A stretch of DNA of 64,000 nucleotides, from contig PUQB01000140.1 of assembly GCA_003024785.1 (NCBI GenBank), forward strand, positions 171,590-235,589, in the 5' to 3' direction. Every line of letters begins with the position of its first letter. The stretch's first letter is position 1. Below the pieces are notes generated by a model that saw only the letters and a list, made by a program, of their open reading frames with translations, was not told the DNA's origin and did no database searches. This DNA is from Selaginella tamariscina (lineage: Eukaryota > Streptophyta > Lycopodiopsida > Selaginellales > Selaginellaceae). Of this stretch, positions 23,850 through 36,592 are shown in pieces. A program made the position numbers and the translations under genes.

Positions 23850-26800
23850 GAGAGAACAAAGTATGTAATTAGCTAAATTTTCATCATATGAAAACATCAG
23901 ATGAACAACGTATAAGTTTTCATGTTTATGTGAAAACTCATTCTTAATTATTGACTTATTAAGCCTGATCCATATGCAAATACAAACTCCTTATTTATAT
24001 TGATTTATAACTTCTGTATTTTTAAAGCTTGATACTACTACTTTAATTAAGAACTCTTCATAATCTTTCTTTTATTTTTATCATAAAATAAATTTTTAAT
24101 TTTTATTGTTTTTCAGTAATTTACCATTTTTAATTATTGGGTCGCATGATTTAATGTCTTGCATTATGAAACTTGTTTTTAAATTTATTCAGGAGATGAT
24201 TCATTTTTACCATTTGTTAATTAAGGCAAAACATAAATAAAATAATTATAAATCATATAAGATGTTAATATGACCATCAAAAATAGAAATTTATTATATA
24301 TATATATATAATTACATTTTACATATAAAAAAGTGATTAACTTCGAAATGCACATTTTATTGTTAAGAATGTTTAATTACACATCAAACAACTAAATATG
24401 TCTTAATTTGGTATAATTTATAAATTTAGATACATACGATTAATGTTTATATATGATTTATGGTTGTTTTAATTGTTTTGTTTTTACATTAGGATGATAT
24501 TATGTTTTTATGTTATGATTTTGTTTTACATGTAATAAACAAATGGATAAATTCAAACATTTATTAAATGTGAAAAAATCATAAATGCAAAGGTAAAACA
24601 TAATAAAATAATGCTAGTAAAATTCAAAATAAATAAATTACATAAGATATTATAATGAACATTAAAAATTATATCAATAATAATATGTTTTATACTAGAA
24701 AATGATTAGCTTTGAAATTGCATGTCTTTCACTTTAAATAATCAAATATATTTTAATTAATGTAGTTTATGAATTTGGGTTCATGTGATTCATATGTGAT
24801 TGGTTTTATATTATTTTGTATTTGTATTATAATGATATTTTCTCTTTATGTTTATGATTTATTTCATATGTATAAAAAATGAATAAATAATGAAAGGTGA
24901 ATCATTTCATATGTAAGCTTAAAAAAAATTTCATAAGATAAAATAAATCAATTATGTTATATTATGAATTAAAAATGGTGATTATTAAGGATTTTAAAAT
25001 TTATTATGTGAAACAAGAAAAAAATTATAAAGATCTTAATTAATTAACAGTTTCTTAAAATACAAAGGATGATAATTAATATAAATAATGAGTTTTTTTG
25101 CACATAAATGTAGTTTATTAAACATTAATAAGTTAATGATTAAAAATTATTTTCTCATGATTTTCAAGAAATATGAAAGCTAAAGTATGAAAATTAAACA
25201 TGTATTAAATGAATAATATATTGAATAATACTTTTAAAAGGTTAAAATAAAAATACAAGTTAAATATAAGAACATAATGTAAGATGTTAAATATGAAATT
25301 TAAATTGTGTATGTATACAACCTTGTAATAATTAACATTAATGTCTTATAATTATTAGTATATAAAGTGTTAAAAAAATTATTAAAAAAAATCAAAGTAA
25401 TTTTAATGTTAAAGGATGTGGTGAGTTTCATTTAAAAAATTTAAGTGTTAAATGATCGATTTATCTTTCTCTCATGATTTTGAATGAGTTCAACTTAATT
25501 GTGTACACACATAATAAGATGATAAGTTAGGCTCAAGACATGTTATTTAAGATTATGGATTGAATATATAAAAAAAAGTAAAATATACTTATTATAATGA
25601 GAGGTGTTATTACAAGGTTCTTAATTAATCTCTACTATAACAAAGTCAAGTAAAGTAAAAATTCATTTTGTTAAATTATAATAATTAGTTTTATATGATA
25701 CTAAAGAAGTTGTAAAAACTTTTACAACATATTTTTTAACATGTTAAATATGTTTAACGATATTTTAATAATGATGCAATTGCTAATTTGAATAAGGTTT
25801 TTTTTTTATTGAACAATATCTAATAATGATACAATATATTTACAAATATAAGTTGTTAGTTATTTATTGAAGTTTATATGATATACTTTTGTAGTTAATC
25901 TTAATTTTCTTTTTATTATTATTTTTATTTTTATAAACTCATAAATTATAAACATAAACTATTTTTAATTAAAATATACCCCTCTTGCATATTCATTATC
26001 TCTCTCTCATCAATATAGATAAAGATACATTTATTGTTGTGTACTTTGTGCATCTCAATGTGTGTGTTTGTGTGTATGTGTGTGCCCTTGGTACTTCATA
26101 TATGTTATACTAACGTCAAATTGTCTTGTTTCTACATACATAAATAAAATAAAATACCATTAAAAAAAACTAAAAAATTAAAAAATTATATTAAAATAAA
26201 TAAAATATTAATACTCCATATGAAATACCATTATAAAAGTATTAATCACTTAATTTACTATAATGTGCAATAACATATTACAACAACATTTGACTATGAT
26301 AGATTGTATTTGTATTATTTATGATTCTATGTTGCTTAATTAATTAATATTTTAATTTTATGAGTTTGTTAAAACTAAAGCTTTATTTACAAACATATAA
26401 AATCATTTAATAAATATTTAACTAATAAATTTGCATAAACAAAAATTATTTAAAGTTTTTATTTAACATTATCAATGAATTCACATTTATACATATGACT
26501 AGTGGTACAATTAATACATCATGTGTTTAAATCCAATTAAAGATTTTCATTGTGGTAAATAATAATGTATTACGTTTATGATCGGTAAAATAAAACATTA
26601 AATACATACATACATACATACATATATATATATGTGTGTGTAGACATGTACATGAAAATTTAATATAATACATGTATTCATTTGTCTCATGTTGACCTTC
26701 CAATTAAGTGATAATTAAGAATATTATCTTTACATTGAAGTTAATTATGTTAATTTTTAACTTCAATCTTCACATATCATTTAGCTAGGTTAATACTTAA

Positions 26801-26989
26801 CCATGCGAGTTAAACCAATTTATATGAATTAATTTTGGTGCCCATACAATTTACGGTTATTAATTAGGAAATTACATTTATACCCTCAAATTTATCATAT
26901 TTACATATGTACATTTAGAAGTTTTATATTTACATCTATACCTCTGTAAAAGTTTTAAATTATATATATATATCCTTGAAAAACTTGAA

Positions 26990-27062
<73 letters not shown>

Positions 27063-27539
27063 TACCCTTTTAAATAACAATGTTAATTAAAATATATTTT
27101 TAATTCATAATATCTTACAAATAAAATAATTGAAATTTATTAAGTGTTAAATGCTAAAAAATCTCATAGTAAAAAATAAAATATTTTAAAAATAATATAT
27201 TATATTGTGATATATATGTTTTATAGGTTGTAGTTTGGACCTAAATATCATAAAATAAATTAATTATAAAATTTTATTAATTTTTTAAAAATAATTTTAA
27301 ATTTTTGAAGTTTTAAATTGAAGTTTCATGGGTATATATGTAAATATAAATTTTAATTAAAATTAGTTAATTCGTAATATTTTAATTAAAATCATAAACA
27401 TATAAAAAATATTTTTAGTTAATATTATTATTTTAAAAGTTAAAATATTACGAATGAAGTTTTTCAAGCGTATATATGTAAATTTAAAACTTTTAAAGAT
27501 ATATATATGTAAATATAAGACTTCTAAGAGCATATATGT
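23850..27539. other. AT-rich desert without genes
   Basis: About 3.7 kb of very AT-rich DNA with poly-A/T runs and short TA, CATA and CT/TA microsatellites (for example 26,994-27,061). No reading frame of note and no RNA gene seen on either strand. Confidence 0.7.
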
Positions 27540-27690
27540 TGTCATAGTTTTTACTATGACTCTTCTTAACTTTGGACGTTGATTGTTGTTATTTACTGTA
27601 CTATGTTGATAAGCCCTAGGTGTAGAAGAAACAGGCCCGCTTAGTGCACTTGGATATCTAATGACACCCGGCCAGACCATCACTATGACT
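27540..27690 (+). repeat. LTR-like end fragment, inverted relative to 36,430-36,539
   Basis: Begins TGTCATAGTTTTTACTATGA, itself a 20-bp inverted repeat, and for about 110 bp is the inverse complement of 36,430-36,539 with scattered mismatches. The TG start and the context of the other copy, directly after a gypsy polyprotein tail, suggest the 5' end of a long terminal repeat. This copy stops after about 150 bp. Confidence 0.6.
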
Positions 27691-28479
27691 TATGACTTAT
27701 GTAAATATGATAAATTTTAGGGTATATAATGTAATTTTCCCTATCAATTAAGCAATTTTGTTAAATAAAATTGAGTTATCTTTATCTTAACCATATTAGT
27801 TATGTAAAATAAGGTAATTAAGTCAAACTTGATTAATTTCTATAACTTAGTTATGTTAATATGTGAAGACATTTATCAAATTTCACTTAAGATTCAAAAT
27901 AATACCGTTTGTTTAGTGAGTATATTGTGTATTTATTTTTTATGTATTGATAAAATATGAACATTCATCCAGGTACGAAAGCAGTGTTTAGATCTCATTT
28001 GCAAAGAGTTACACATTTTTTGATGTTTGCTTGGTAACGTTACATTGTAGATCATATTGAACGTCATGTGTGACATCTGAAGGATTCTCAACCACCTATA
28101 GTCATCATAGTAGGCCATCATAAAAATATCCCACCATGTGATGCTTCAGAGTTGCACCTACCATGCTAAACCACGTTCTGTTGGTGTTGCTCATTGCAAG
28201 CGTTGTACATGATGGGCATCACCATAAACATCCTCATCAAAATTGTTCCCTAAATTATCATTAGCTTCTTCCCATGGGTCTTTAGCAGAGTGCTTAGAGT
28301 CTAAATCAAAATTAGGCAGGAAACAAAAAGCAAACTCCATAGCCATGAACAAAACCAACCATAGTGACAATCCCTTGGATTCTTAAATCCCTGAAAGTGA
28401 CTTTTTATTAGAAACATAAAGACAAAGGAAAGCAATAACAACCAAGATCCAAAATGCAAACTACAAGCTACATGGTCGA

Positions 28480-29553
28480 CCTATTCCTTACTACCACTGC
28501 AATTCTCATGGTTATAGCAAACTAAAGAATTGCAGCATCTTATCCCTTGATGCTGCCATTTGCATGTCAATCTACCACTCAAACTGTGAGTTCCTGACTT
28601 CTAATTGTCGGTCAAACTGTGAGTTCTTCACATGAAGCTGTTGGTCATACTGCTTCTCTTTCATCTCAAGTTCATGTAGTAACAATTTGTTACCATCTTA
28701 TAGGGCTATGACAAGGCTAGACTTCTTCTTCTTTTTTTGCTCTTTCCATTTTCTTGTGCTCCCAAGGATCTTATCATTGTTCTCATCTGACCTTCATCAT
28801 CCTTTGTAGGGTAGCCTATTGAAGCTGTACCAAAAGTTGGTGTTGTTGGAGGACCTTAGTCAAAATCATTGCTGAACTATGAAGTCATGGAGCTTCGGTC
28901 ACCTTGGAATGAGTCCACCAGTTCATACAAATTCAAATCCATGATTGGAAGATTAAGTTGTTTCTACTTTGTTGTGACAAACTTGAATACCAAGCAGCTC
29001 TTGTCTTTTTATTGTGATCTAAGATAGCCTTGTAGTCATTGACTATGTTCTCCCATTTCTTTTGACACTGCTCTACATCTCAAAATTCGATTTAGCTTCA
29101 TTTGGATTGCAATGTTGTTCTAGCATTGTATGCAGTGACTTAAGCTAGTTGCCTGCTTTTCATTCCCGTCAGAGCAAAGATTTCTTGCCATTTCAACTCA
29201 ACAAGCACATGCATTTCTATTTGTGTTCAGTTCCTAGACTAATGCCTTTTACTAGGCCTTCCACCATTCTTTTGGTTTTGCAAAGCTTGCCCTTGTGAAA
29301 CATGTCCACAGCTCAATCCTGCCCCTTCACCTAAACCTACCCATGCCCCAACATCTTTCACTTCATTGAAGATCTGATCAATCAAGCTTGGGCCAAGGCC
29401 AAAATATAGCTCAACCGAGCTATACCCATCATTCAATTGGGCTGAACAAAGCTCGGTTGAGCTCTGGCCAAGCCCCAACCCAGGTGAAAGCTGAGTTAAA
29501 TGGAGCTTGATTGAGCTCCATTCAGCTAGGCCATTGCCAATTTGTTGATGCAA
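28480..29553 (-). pseudogene. Trihelix/Myb-SANT-like DNA-binding protein remnant
   Basis: Minus-strand reading shows three recognisable parts in order: a Leu/Gly-rich N-terminal region (ATG-type frame from 29,553), then near 29,070-28,970 a trihelix/Myb-SANT-like segment (QCQKKWENIVNDYKAILDHN), then near 28,730-28,560 a charged helical stretch with ELEMKEKQYDQQL, probably coiled coil. The pieces are in different frames with stops between, so it is dead. Such proteins occur as plant trihelix factors and as the second protein of PIF/Harbinger transposons. I found no matching transposase nearby, so the origin is open. Confidence 0.55.
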
Positions 29554-29639
29554 CCCTAATGTTGCAATAGGGTCTTCATCCTACCCTATTGATGTAAGTG
29601 TCAAGCCACAATCCAGAAACAAGAAAGAGAGCAGGATTC

Positions 29640-29905
29640 TAAGAATAAAAAGGCTTGAACTCAGGAGCAAGGATAGGAATTAAAAACTCAGGAGCAAGAC
29701 AAGGCGCAGGACAGAATCCAGGGCAGACAAGGCGCAGGACAGAATCCAGGAGCAAGACAGGAACATGATAGGATCTGGGAGCAAGACAGGAGTAGGACAG
29801 GAAGGCGCAAGACAGGATCTAGGAGCAAGACAGGACCAGGATAGATCCGGGAGTAAGACAAGAGCAGGAGGCAAGGAGTAAGACATGAATAAGACAAGAA
29901 CAAGA
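29640..29905. repeat. Purine-rich tandem repeat (GGAGCAAGACAGGA-like)
   Basis: About fifteen degenerate units of roughly 14-22 bp built on GGAGCAAGACAGGA / GGCGCAGGACAGAATCCA fill this stretch. It follows directly on a segment (29,592-29,690) that is the inverse complement of 34,590-34,685 at the other end of the gypsy element, where the unit appears only about twice. It probably arose by slippage of that leader. Confidence 0.75.
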
Positions 29906-30239
29906 ATGATCGTAGAATGGCTGGTGTTGATAGTAACTGATTGTACAACAATTAGTTGGAGCTTTTATGCTCACAACTCCAAGAGCTAATCTAGGCATGA
30001 ATGTTAAAAGTGGTTGCATGCATCTAAAAGTGGTTATATGCATGCATAGGCTAAATGAGTCCACATGTCCCTTATCCTCATGGCATATCCTGTAGCATAT
30101 CCTGTAGGCATATTCTGTAGGAATATCCTGTAGGCATATCCTGTATCCCGTATCCTGTATTCGGAATCTTGCATCTTGTATCGAGTTGTGATAGCACCTC
30201 CTCCCTAAGACGAGTTCCACGAGTCTTGGGACTTGGTTT

Positions 30240-30410
30240 AGCAGGATAATGCCAATGGAAGGCAGCAACCTTGGAAGAAGCATGGAGTAAGTTGGATGCA
30301 GGTTCCCAAGTGCGATCGTAGGCAAATAACCTTTCCAATCCACAAGTATTAGTTGGCGGCGATAAGACGAAATCAAGGATGGCTGCAACTTCGTACTCAG
30401 TTCACATCAA
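30240..30410 (-). pseudogene. Chromodomain remnant at integrase C-terminus
   Basis: In the minus strand, blocks resembling VDWKGYLP (about 30,340), YDRTWEPASNLLHAS (about 30,320-30,278) and AFHWHY (about 30,260) match the shell of a chromodomain (WKGY, TWEP, NL, FH). This places the element among plant chromoviruses. Two frames are needed to read it. Confidence 0.65.
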
Positions 30411-30764
30411 TGACCACAGGAGGGGGAGGAGAAGAAGCACGACCAGGAAGAGAAGAAGGATGATACGACTCCAACAAAGAGGTGTGAAACACAGGATGAA
30501 GTTTCACCGTAGATGGTAACTGAGTCGGAAAGCTACAGGATTAACCTCAGCCGCAATCCTGTAAGAGCCCAATTGTTGAAAATCCAACTTAGAAGAAGGC
30601 TTGTTGGTGCGAATATGTCGACGAAGAAGCCACACGAGATCACAATCTTTATGCAGTGCCAGTTGATGGTGAGCATCAGTATATAATGCTTGTACCATTC
30701 TTGTGTCTGCTGAAGATGAACCCAGAGATCATCTTGTACCTGATAAAGATGTTGGAGATGATCC

Positions 30765-31450
30765 TGTACTATAGGAGCAGAAGAAGGAGAAGCAGGAGGA
30801 GCAAAGTCAAAATGTGGATGGTAGCCTGTAAGAGCAAAGAAAGGTGTCTAGCTTGTAGATGCGTAAACGAGTTGTTGTAGGCAAACTCCACCATTGGAAG
30901 AAGGTCCAACCAGTTGTCCTGTTGGTAACTAATGAAGCAGCGAAGATATTGTTCCAAGGTCTGAATCGTGCGTTCTGACTGCCCATTAGTTTGTGGATGA
31001 TATCCTGAAGAAAAGATCCACTTTAACTTGTAGACTTCAAAGAAAGCTCTCGCCAAAACCTTGGACATGAATTATGGCCCTCGATCGGAAACAATGCTTT
31101 CAAGAAGACCATGATGTCGGAACACTTTGCGAATCACCAACTCAGCAGTTGTTTGGCATGTAGCTATCTTGTTGCAGGGTAGAAAGTGAGCCTATTTGGT
31201 GAAACGGTCAACCACCACAAAAACTACGTCGAATCCACGAGAAGGAGGAAGATTGGGAGGAAATCCAAGAAATGGACCTCCAAGGAGCAGAAGGAACAGG
31301 AAGAGGACGAAGAAGACCAGAGGGTGCGTGACGAGGCATCTTCGACCTATTACAGATGTCATAGCTCTATACAAACCTTTCCACAAAACCTCGCAACCCA
31401 GGCCACCAATATTGCGAGTCACCAACTCCATTGTCTTGGTCACACCAAAA
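30765..31450 (-). pseudogene. Gypsy integrase remnant
   Basis: Shows the integrase core landmarks: FVVVDRFTK near 31,205, a SDRGP-type site near 31,080 followed by a stop, and [20 protein letters not shown] with [17 protein letters not shown] near 31,000-30,870. The central Asp is followed by a TAA, so this copy cannot make integrase. Confidence 0.85.
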
Positions 31451-31779
31451 TGTCATGTAGCCGGGGTATCAAACAATCCTATACCACACAAGTCCTGTAA
31501 ACACAAACAGGAACATACAGGGAACCTTCCCGGTACATGAGTCCATCCTGTATGGTGAACAACTAGTCTGAACGGAACTGAGGAAGAGAATGGGAACTTG
31601 CGATGTCAGGACTAATGTGTGAGAACAATTCTTTGCCAAGTCTGTCTGTAGCCAACTGCGAACAGATGTCCTGTAGAAGTGTTGAATTTGCTGGAGCCTA
31701 ATGAACCTGTAATGCCGCAAGCCAGAATTGATCAGGACCCAACAACACTTGTTTTTGACAGTCATATGCAGGATCGCCT

Positions 31780-32190
31780 GGGGTCAGTGCAAGGTAAGAG
31801 CGCCTAGACAATGTGTCCGCCTTGCCATTTGAAAACCCGGCCTGTAGACGATGACAAAATCAAAACGTGATAGGAATTTCGCCCACCTAGCCTATCACCG
31901 ATTGAGAACTCGAGCCTTTGAAAAAACTCTAGGTTCTTGTGATCCATAAGGACTTGTATAAGATGCGCAGCACCTTCCAGGAAGTGCCGCCACTCCTCAA
32001 ACGAATCCATAATGGCCTTGAGTTCCTTGTCATGAATCTCCTAATTGATCTTCGCCAAAAGGAACTTACGAGAGTGAAAGGCTACAGGATGAGTAACTTG
32101 TCTTCTCCAATTGTGATAGGATAAAACCTACCGCAAAATCCGAAGCATCTTTTAATAAAGAAGGACGGGAAGGATTAGGATGTGCTAGGA
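31780..32190 (-). pseudogene. Gypsy RNase H remnant
   Basis: Minus-strand blocks include an SQ-type strand end near 32,085 (DASDFAVGFILSQLE) and [20 protein letters not shown] near 32,010, matching the position of RNase H after RT in gypsy elements. Stops and frameshifts are present. Confidence 0.7.
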
Positions 32191-32499
32191 TCGGAGCTGT
32201 CGTGAAGGCGTTCTTGAGTGCTGTGAATGCATGTTCTGCCTTGTCGGACCAAGAGAAAACCCCTGTTGCTTGGTGAGTTCCGTGAGTGGAAGTACACGCT
32301 TGGAGAAGTCCTGTATGAACCGCATGTAGAAGTTTGCAAAGCCAAGGAAACATTGTACGTCTCGTACAGACTTGGGCCTCTCTCACTCCACGATGGTTTC
32401 ACCTTGTGCATGACCATGGAAACCAGCAGGAGAGACGATGTAGCCCAAGAACTCCACAGAATCCTGTTGAAAAAAACACTTCTCCAACTTCGCATACAT

Positions 32500-33250
32500 G
32501 CTTGTGAAGCCGTGTAGAACTAATCGTACATGCTTGTCATGTGCGCCTGGTCCTTGGAGAAAATCAAAATGTCATCGAGGTAGATCACCACAAACTGGTC
32601 CAAGAAGTGCGAAAGATGTCGTTCACCATGTGTTGGAACATAGCTGGGGCATTGGTAAGCCGAAAGGCATCACCGTGTACTCGAAATGTCCATACCTTGT
32701 ACGAAAGGCAGTCTTCACTCATCGCCTGGACGAATCCGTACAAGGTTGTAGGCCCCTTGTAAGTGATCTTTGTGAACACCTTTGCTCCTCGCAGCCGATC
32801 GAGAAGTTCCGGAATCAATGGCAACAGGTACCATTCCGAATGGTGACTTGATTTAAATCCCTGTAGTCCACAACCAAACGTAAACTCCATCTTCTTCTTG
32901 ACAAAGAAGATAGGTGCTCCTGTAGGGACTTTGAGTGACGAATGAAGCCGGATGCCAAGTTGTCATCGATGTACTGATGAAGAACCTCCAATTTTGTAAG
33001 TGACAATGCATAGATCGTCCAAATAGTGGAGTCTTTCCTTCCGCAAGATCAATAGGACAGTCGTAGGACCTATGAACAGAAAGAATTGTAGCCTTGTGCT
33101 TATCAAAAACGTCCTGAAAGGAGTGATACTTGGATGGTAGGGAAGAAGGAGGAGAAGGAGAAGGAGCAGGAGAAGAAAATTGAAAAACAGGGGAGTCAGA
33201 TATAAGACCATCGGCCACCTCTATAGGAACTGCATGCTTCAACTTCACCA
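32500..33250 (-). pseudogene. Gypsy reverse transcriptase remnant
   Basis: Minus-strand fragments in three frames give an RT start (HSFQDVFDKHKATILSVHRS), a middle segment (FRLTNAPAMFQHMVNDIF) and the catalytic-site box VIYLDDILIFSKD at about 32,595-32,557. The YLDD Asp pair is still present, but frameshifts separate the blocks. Confidence 0.8.
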
Positions 33251-34182
33251 CCAGAATGCCATGTTGAGTTGCTTAGATTTCTCAACCTCCATAGGAACTA
33301 CTCCAGAAGGTGTTGCAAGAACATGTACCACAGTTGTAGGATTGGTTTGCAGGAACTGCTGATAGGATCTTTCCTAACGATGCTTGAACAAACGGTTGTC
33401 ATAGCGAATGCTTGTTACATGATCTCCACTAATGTTTGGCATCCGGTAGCATAAGGAGAATGTCCTTCACGTCATCCCTCAACCCAAAACAGAAGTATTC
33501 GATCAATGCAGTCTCGTCCCATGGAATGTTCGTGCAAAATTGCTGAAATTCGAATGCATAAACGGAAGCTGGTCGGGATTCTTGGGTGAGTTTTCGTAAC
33601 TTTGTGCATGCAAAATGATATTTATCAGGATCTCCAAAGCAGGCTTTAACGACAGCCACAAAACCTTCAAAGTCTTCCATTAATGGGTCGTCAGACGACC
33701 ATCAGCCACCTCTACAGGAACTGCATGCTTCAACTTCACCACTGGAATGCCATGTTGAGTTGCTTAGATTTTTCAACCTCCATAGGAACTACTCTAGAAG
33801 GTGTTGCAAGAACATGTACCACAACTGTAGGATTGGTTTGTAGGAACTGCTAACGGGATCTTTCCTAACGATGCTTGAACAAACGGTTGTCGTAGCGAAT
33901 GGCTTGTTACATCTCCACTAATGTTTGGGCATCCAGTAGCGTAAGGAGAAGGTCCTTCACGTCATCCCTCAACCCAAAACAGAAGTATTCGATCAATGCA
34001 GTCTCGTCCATGGAATGTTCGTGCAAAGTTGCTGAAATTCGGATGCATAGACGGAAGCTGGTCAGAATTCTTGGGTGAATTTTCGTAATTTCGTGCATGC
34101 GAAACGATACTTATCAGGATCTCCAAAGCAGGCTTTAACGACAGCCACAAAACCTTCAAAGTCTTCCATTAATGGGTCATCA
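33206..34182. repeat. 491-bp tandem duplication within gypsy gag
   Basis: 33,206-33,696 and 33,697-34,182 are near-identical: both start GACCATC[G/A]GCCACCTCT and end CATTAATGGGTC. They contain the same gag C-terminal and spacer sequence, with a few per cent substitutions and small indels. Confidence 0.9.
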
Positions 34183-34561
34183 CGCTCCAGCAAGGGGGCA
34201 ACCCAAGCCCGTGAAGATCCAATTAGTAAGGATGCCAAAAGGCTAACCTTTTGTGCATCAGTCAAGTAGTGGCGTGGTTGCATGTGGATCAAGAGCCAGA
34301 TCTGATTCAGGAAACCTTGGAAATTGGCGCAATTGCCATTGAACTTTTTTGGCATGCTGATCTTTAACTCCGAAGAAAAGTTCGATGGAGAGGGAACCAC
34401 CGATGCTTAAGAGAGAGCCTGCACAGCAGCTTTGGAGGATGCATCGGCAGCTGCATGCGCCGTGTTGGTGGAACCTTGCAAATTGGTGACCACTTGGCGC
34501 AAAGTGGCCAGCTCATGAAACAACATTTGGTGCTCACTTGAAAGTGCTCAAAATTAGTCAT
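33430..34561 (-). pseudogene. Gypsy gag remnant
   Basis: The clearest part is about 112 codons at 34,400-34,062 with a retrotransposon-gag-like run (LNQIWLLIHMQPRHYLTDAQ, then ASLLIGSSRAWVAPLLE, then GDPDKYRFACTKLR). The capsid-like region is followed by a 491-bp tandem duplication that repeats its C-terminal part. Several frames are needed to follow it; no zinc knuckle seen. Confidence 0.75.
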
Positions 34562-34899
34562 GATCTATGATCTTCGTCTATGCATCTTCCTGCTCCTTGT
34601 CCTGCTCCTGAGTTAAGCCTTCTTGTTCTTGGAATCCTGCTTTCTTCCTTGTTTTTGGATCATGGCTTGACAGTTTGATAGTGGAGGTGCATAAGCATGA
34701 TTTGTGGAGGTGCATAAGCATGTGGAGACTTCTTCAGGGTTACAAATGGCAAGGCATCATAGCCTATGGTGGTTATTAATCGATCTCTTTTATAACTTGT
34801 TATTAATAAATCTAATGTGCAGGTGCTCTCTTTTTATTTTATTACCTTTTTTTTTTTTAATTACAGGAGATCCCAAAAGAAGACATTAGAAAAAGGTGC

Positions 34900-36539
34900 G
34901 GTTATCCTCCCTATTAGAGTTTTAACCCAAAGGGTTAACACGTGGTAACACGTGGCTGCCAAGTGGCCTTCCGGCGTCAATTCCCTATGTGAACAACACT
35001 AAGTCTTTCAAGATGACCCTAAGAGTCTGACTTAGATGCCTAGTTAAACAGAAGATTTACAGTAATACCCTAATCCCCTAGAATGACCATCCCCTGAACC
35101 CTAGAGGATATCCCGAGTAGACTTTAGGATCCTATCCTAGTGGACCTAGATAGGCTCATGCTCTAACCTCATCAAGGAGATGTGCCTTACACATACCCCA
35201 TGATAGAGCTAAGGCATCGTCACTTACCCCTTGAGGAATCACCCTCATTTAGAAGTACAACCCCTTTAAGGCAACAAGGGTACCCTGAACCACGACTAAC
35301 CTAAGGGTTTGAGTGGCTAAGTCATATCCTAGACCTAGGGCTAGTACTTAATGAGGACATGAGTGTGCACTGTAGGCGGACACGAGTTTTGCTAAGCAAC
35401 CTCCCTAAGGCTAGGTTTGGATAACCCTAAGTACATGACCTTGCGAGTGCCTCATGAAAGAGCTCCTGCTAACAAGTTTAGGTTGTTCAACCCTTGGATT
35501 CCAAGGAAAACACTTCCCTAGCCAAGTGTGCCAAAGCACACCTAGTTATAAGACCTAACCTCCTCGGGCTGATGCCCAAGGCTTAGCACCCTAGTACGAG
35601 CACAAGCATGCCTATTTGCCAGAGTATCTAGCCCCTTGGCAACAAACCCAAGACACAACCCCAAAGGGCATGCCTCGGGCATTGTATCACGTGACGTCTA
35701 GCCCAGTGTCACATCTTCATGTGACACTACCTTCCACGATGTGGGCTATCATGCCATAGCCCTTAGATGCAAGAGTTGCACCAAGTGCCACAAATGTGGC
35801 TCTAAGTGTCAATTATAGAACCCCTTAGTGAACCCTTAGGAACTAGGCAACGTGAACTTGTCAAACAAGATTCCACGCCCATAGTTGGACAGGACACAGA
35901 TGTGCCTTGCTTGGCCATGAGTGCTACACTTGGCTTAACGTGGAGGAGAAGGCTAGAAACAAGCCTCAACCTCTGCCTCTTGGAACATGTATTCTGACAA
36001 GACCTCCAGGCATGGATTCGCTAACGTTAAGGGTAAGCTACCTCGAAGGTGGGACGTACCCCTGTTATCTGGAAATTAGGGCAGCACAACAGAAGGTTGT
36101 GCCTTGATGACACAAGCTATTTATGTGACAGAGCCCCCCCCTCTTTTCCTGTATGTGTAAGTAGGCTGGCACGAAATGCCAGCCCCTTAGTTAATGAGAT
36201 GAGTTTGCACACTAACCCCTACCCCTAAACCCTACTTAAGGGGTGGGGGTTTTAGGGCGTGGGTTAGGATAACCCTAGGGTGTTTCTAACCCTATTTAAC
36301 ATGCCAAACTCATCTTAACTAGGACATCAAAATCGGGGGTGGTTTTCTAGAAGGTAAGTGCTACTTTCGATTAGAGTTTCTCGCAACATCTAAAGATAGC
36401 CGGCTAGATTACCCCTAAATACTTAAGTGCACTAAGCGAGGCTGTTTCTCACTACATCTAGAGTCCATCAACATAGTACAGTAGGTAACAACAGTCAACG
36501 TCCAAAGTAAAGGGTCGAGTCATAGTAAAAACTATGACA
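34900..36539 (-). mobile_element. LTR-like block, possible solo LTR of a second gypsy element
   Basis: On the minus strand this block begins TGTCATAG at 36,539, directly after the tail of a gypsy-type polyprotein, as expected for a 3' LTR. Its composition (CCCTAAG/AACCCTA-rich, more GC than the neighbourhood) is uniform for about 1.6 kb. I cannot fix the other border; 34,900 is an estimate from the change in composition. No gene within it is convincing. Confidence 0.45.
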
Positions 36540-36592
36540 CACTCCCCACCTTTAAAAATGTCACGTCCTCATTAACGTATAACTCTAAGACT
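36532..36592 (-). pseudogene. C-terminal tail of a gypsy polyprotein
   Basis: The minus strand reads NEDVTFLKVGS then a stop at 36,534-36,532. A tail of this type, ending in TFLKxG(G/S), is common at the end of plant Ty3/gypsy polyproteins and lies next to the LTR start. Upstream sequence is no longer recognisable. Confidence 0.5.

Larger units (their letters stand above)
29585..34700 (-). mobile_element. Degenerate Ty3/gypsy chromovirus
   Basis: Read on the minus strand, the order is gag (34,561-33,430), reverse transcriptase (about 33,200-32,500), RNase H (about 32,180-31,800), integrase (about 31,450-30,770) and a chromodomain (about 30,400-30,240), the order of chromodomain Ty3/gypsy elements. 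Every domain is broken by frameshifts or stops, so it is a fossil. Direct LTRs are not evident. Instead about 90 bp at 34,590-34,685 recur in inverted orientation at 29,592-29,690, which is unusual for an LTR element and suggests a rearranged end. Confidence 0.85.

Noticed and set aside
31186-32851. Plus-strand open frames across the gypsy region
   Set aside because: They are shadows of the minus-strand RT, RNase H and integrase blocks, which carry the recognisable motifs.
27540-36539. A 9-kb DNA transposon with 110-bp TIRs
   Set aside because: The right copy sits directly after a gypsy polyprotein tail and begins TG like an LTR; no transposase belongs to the interval.
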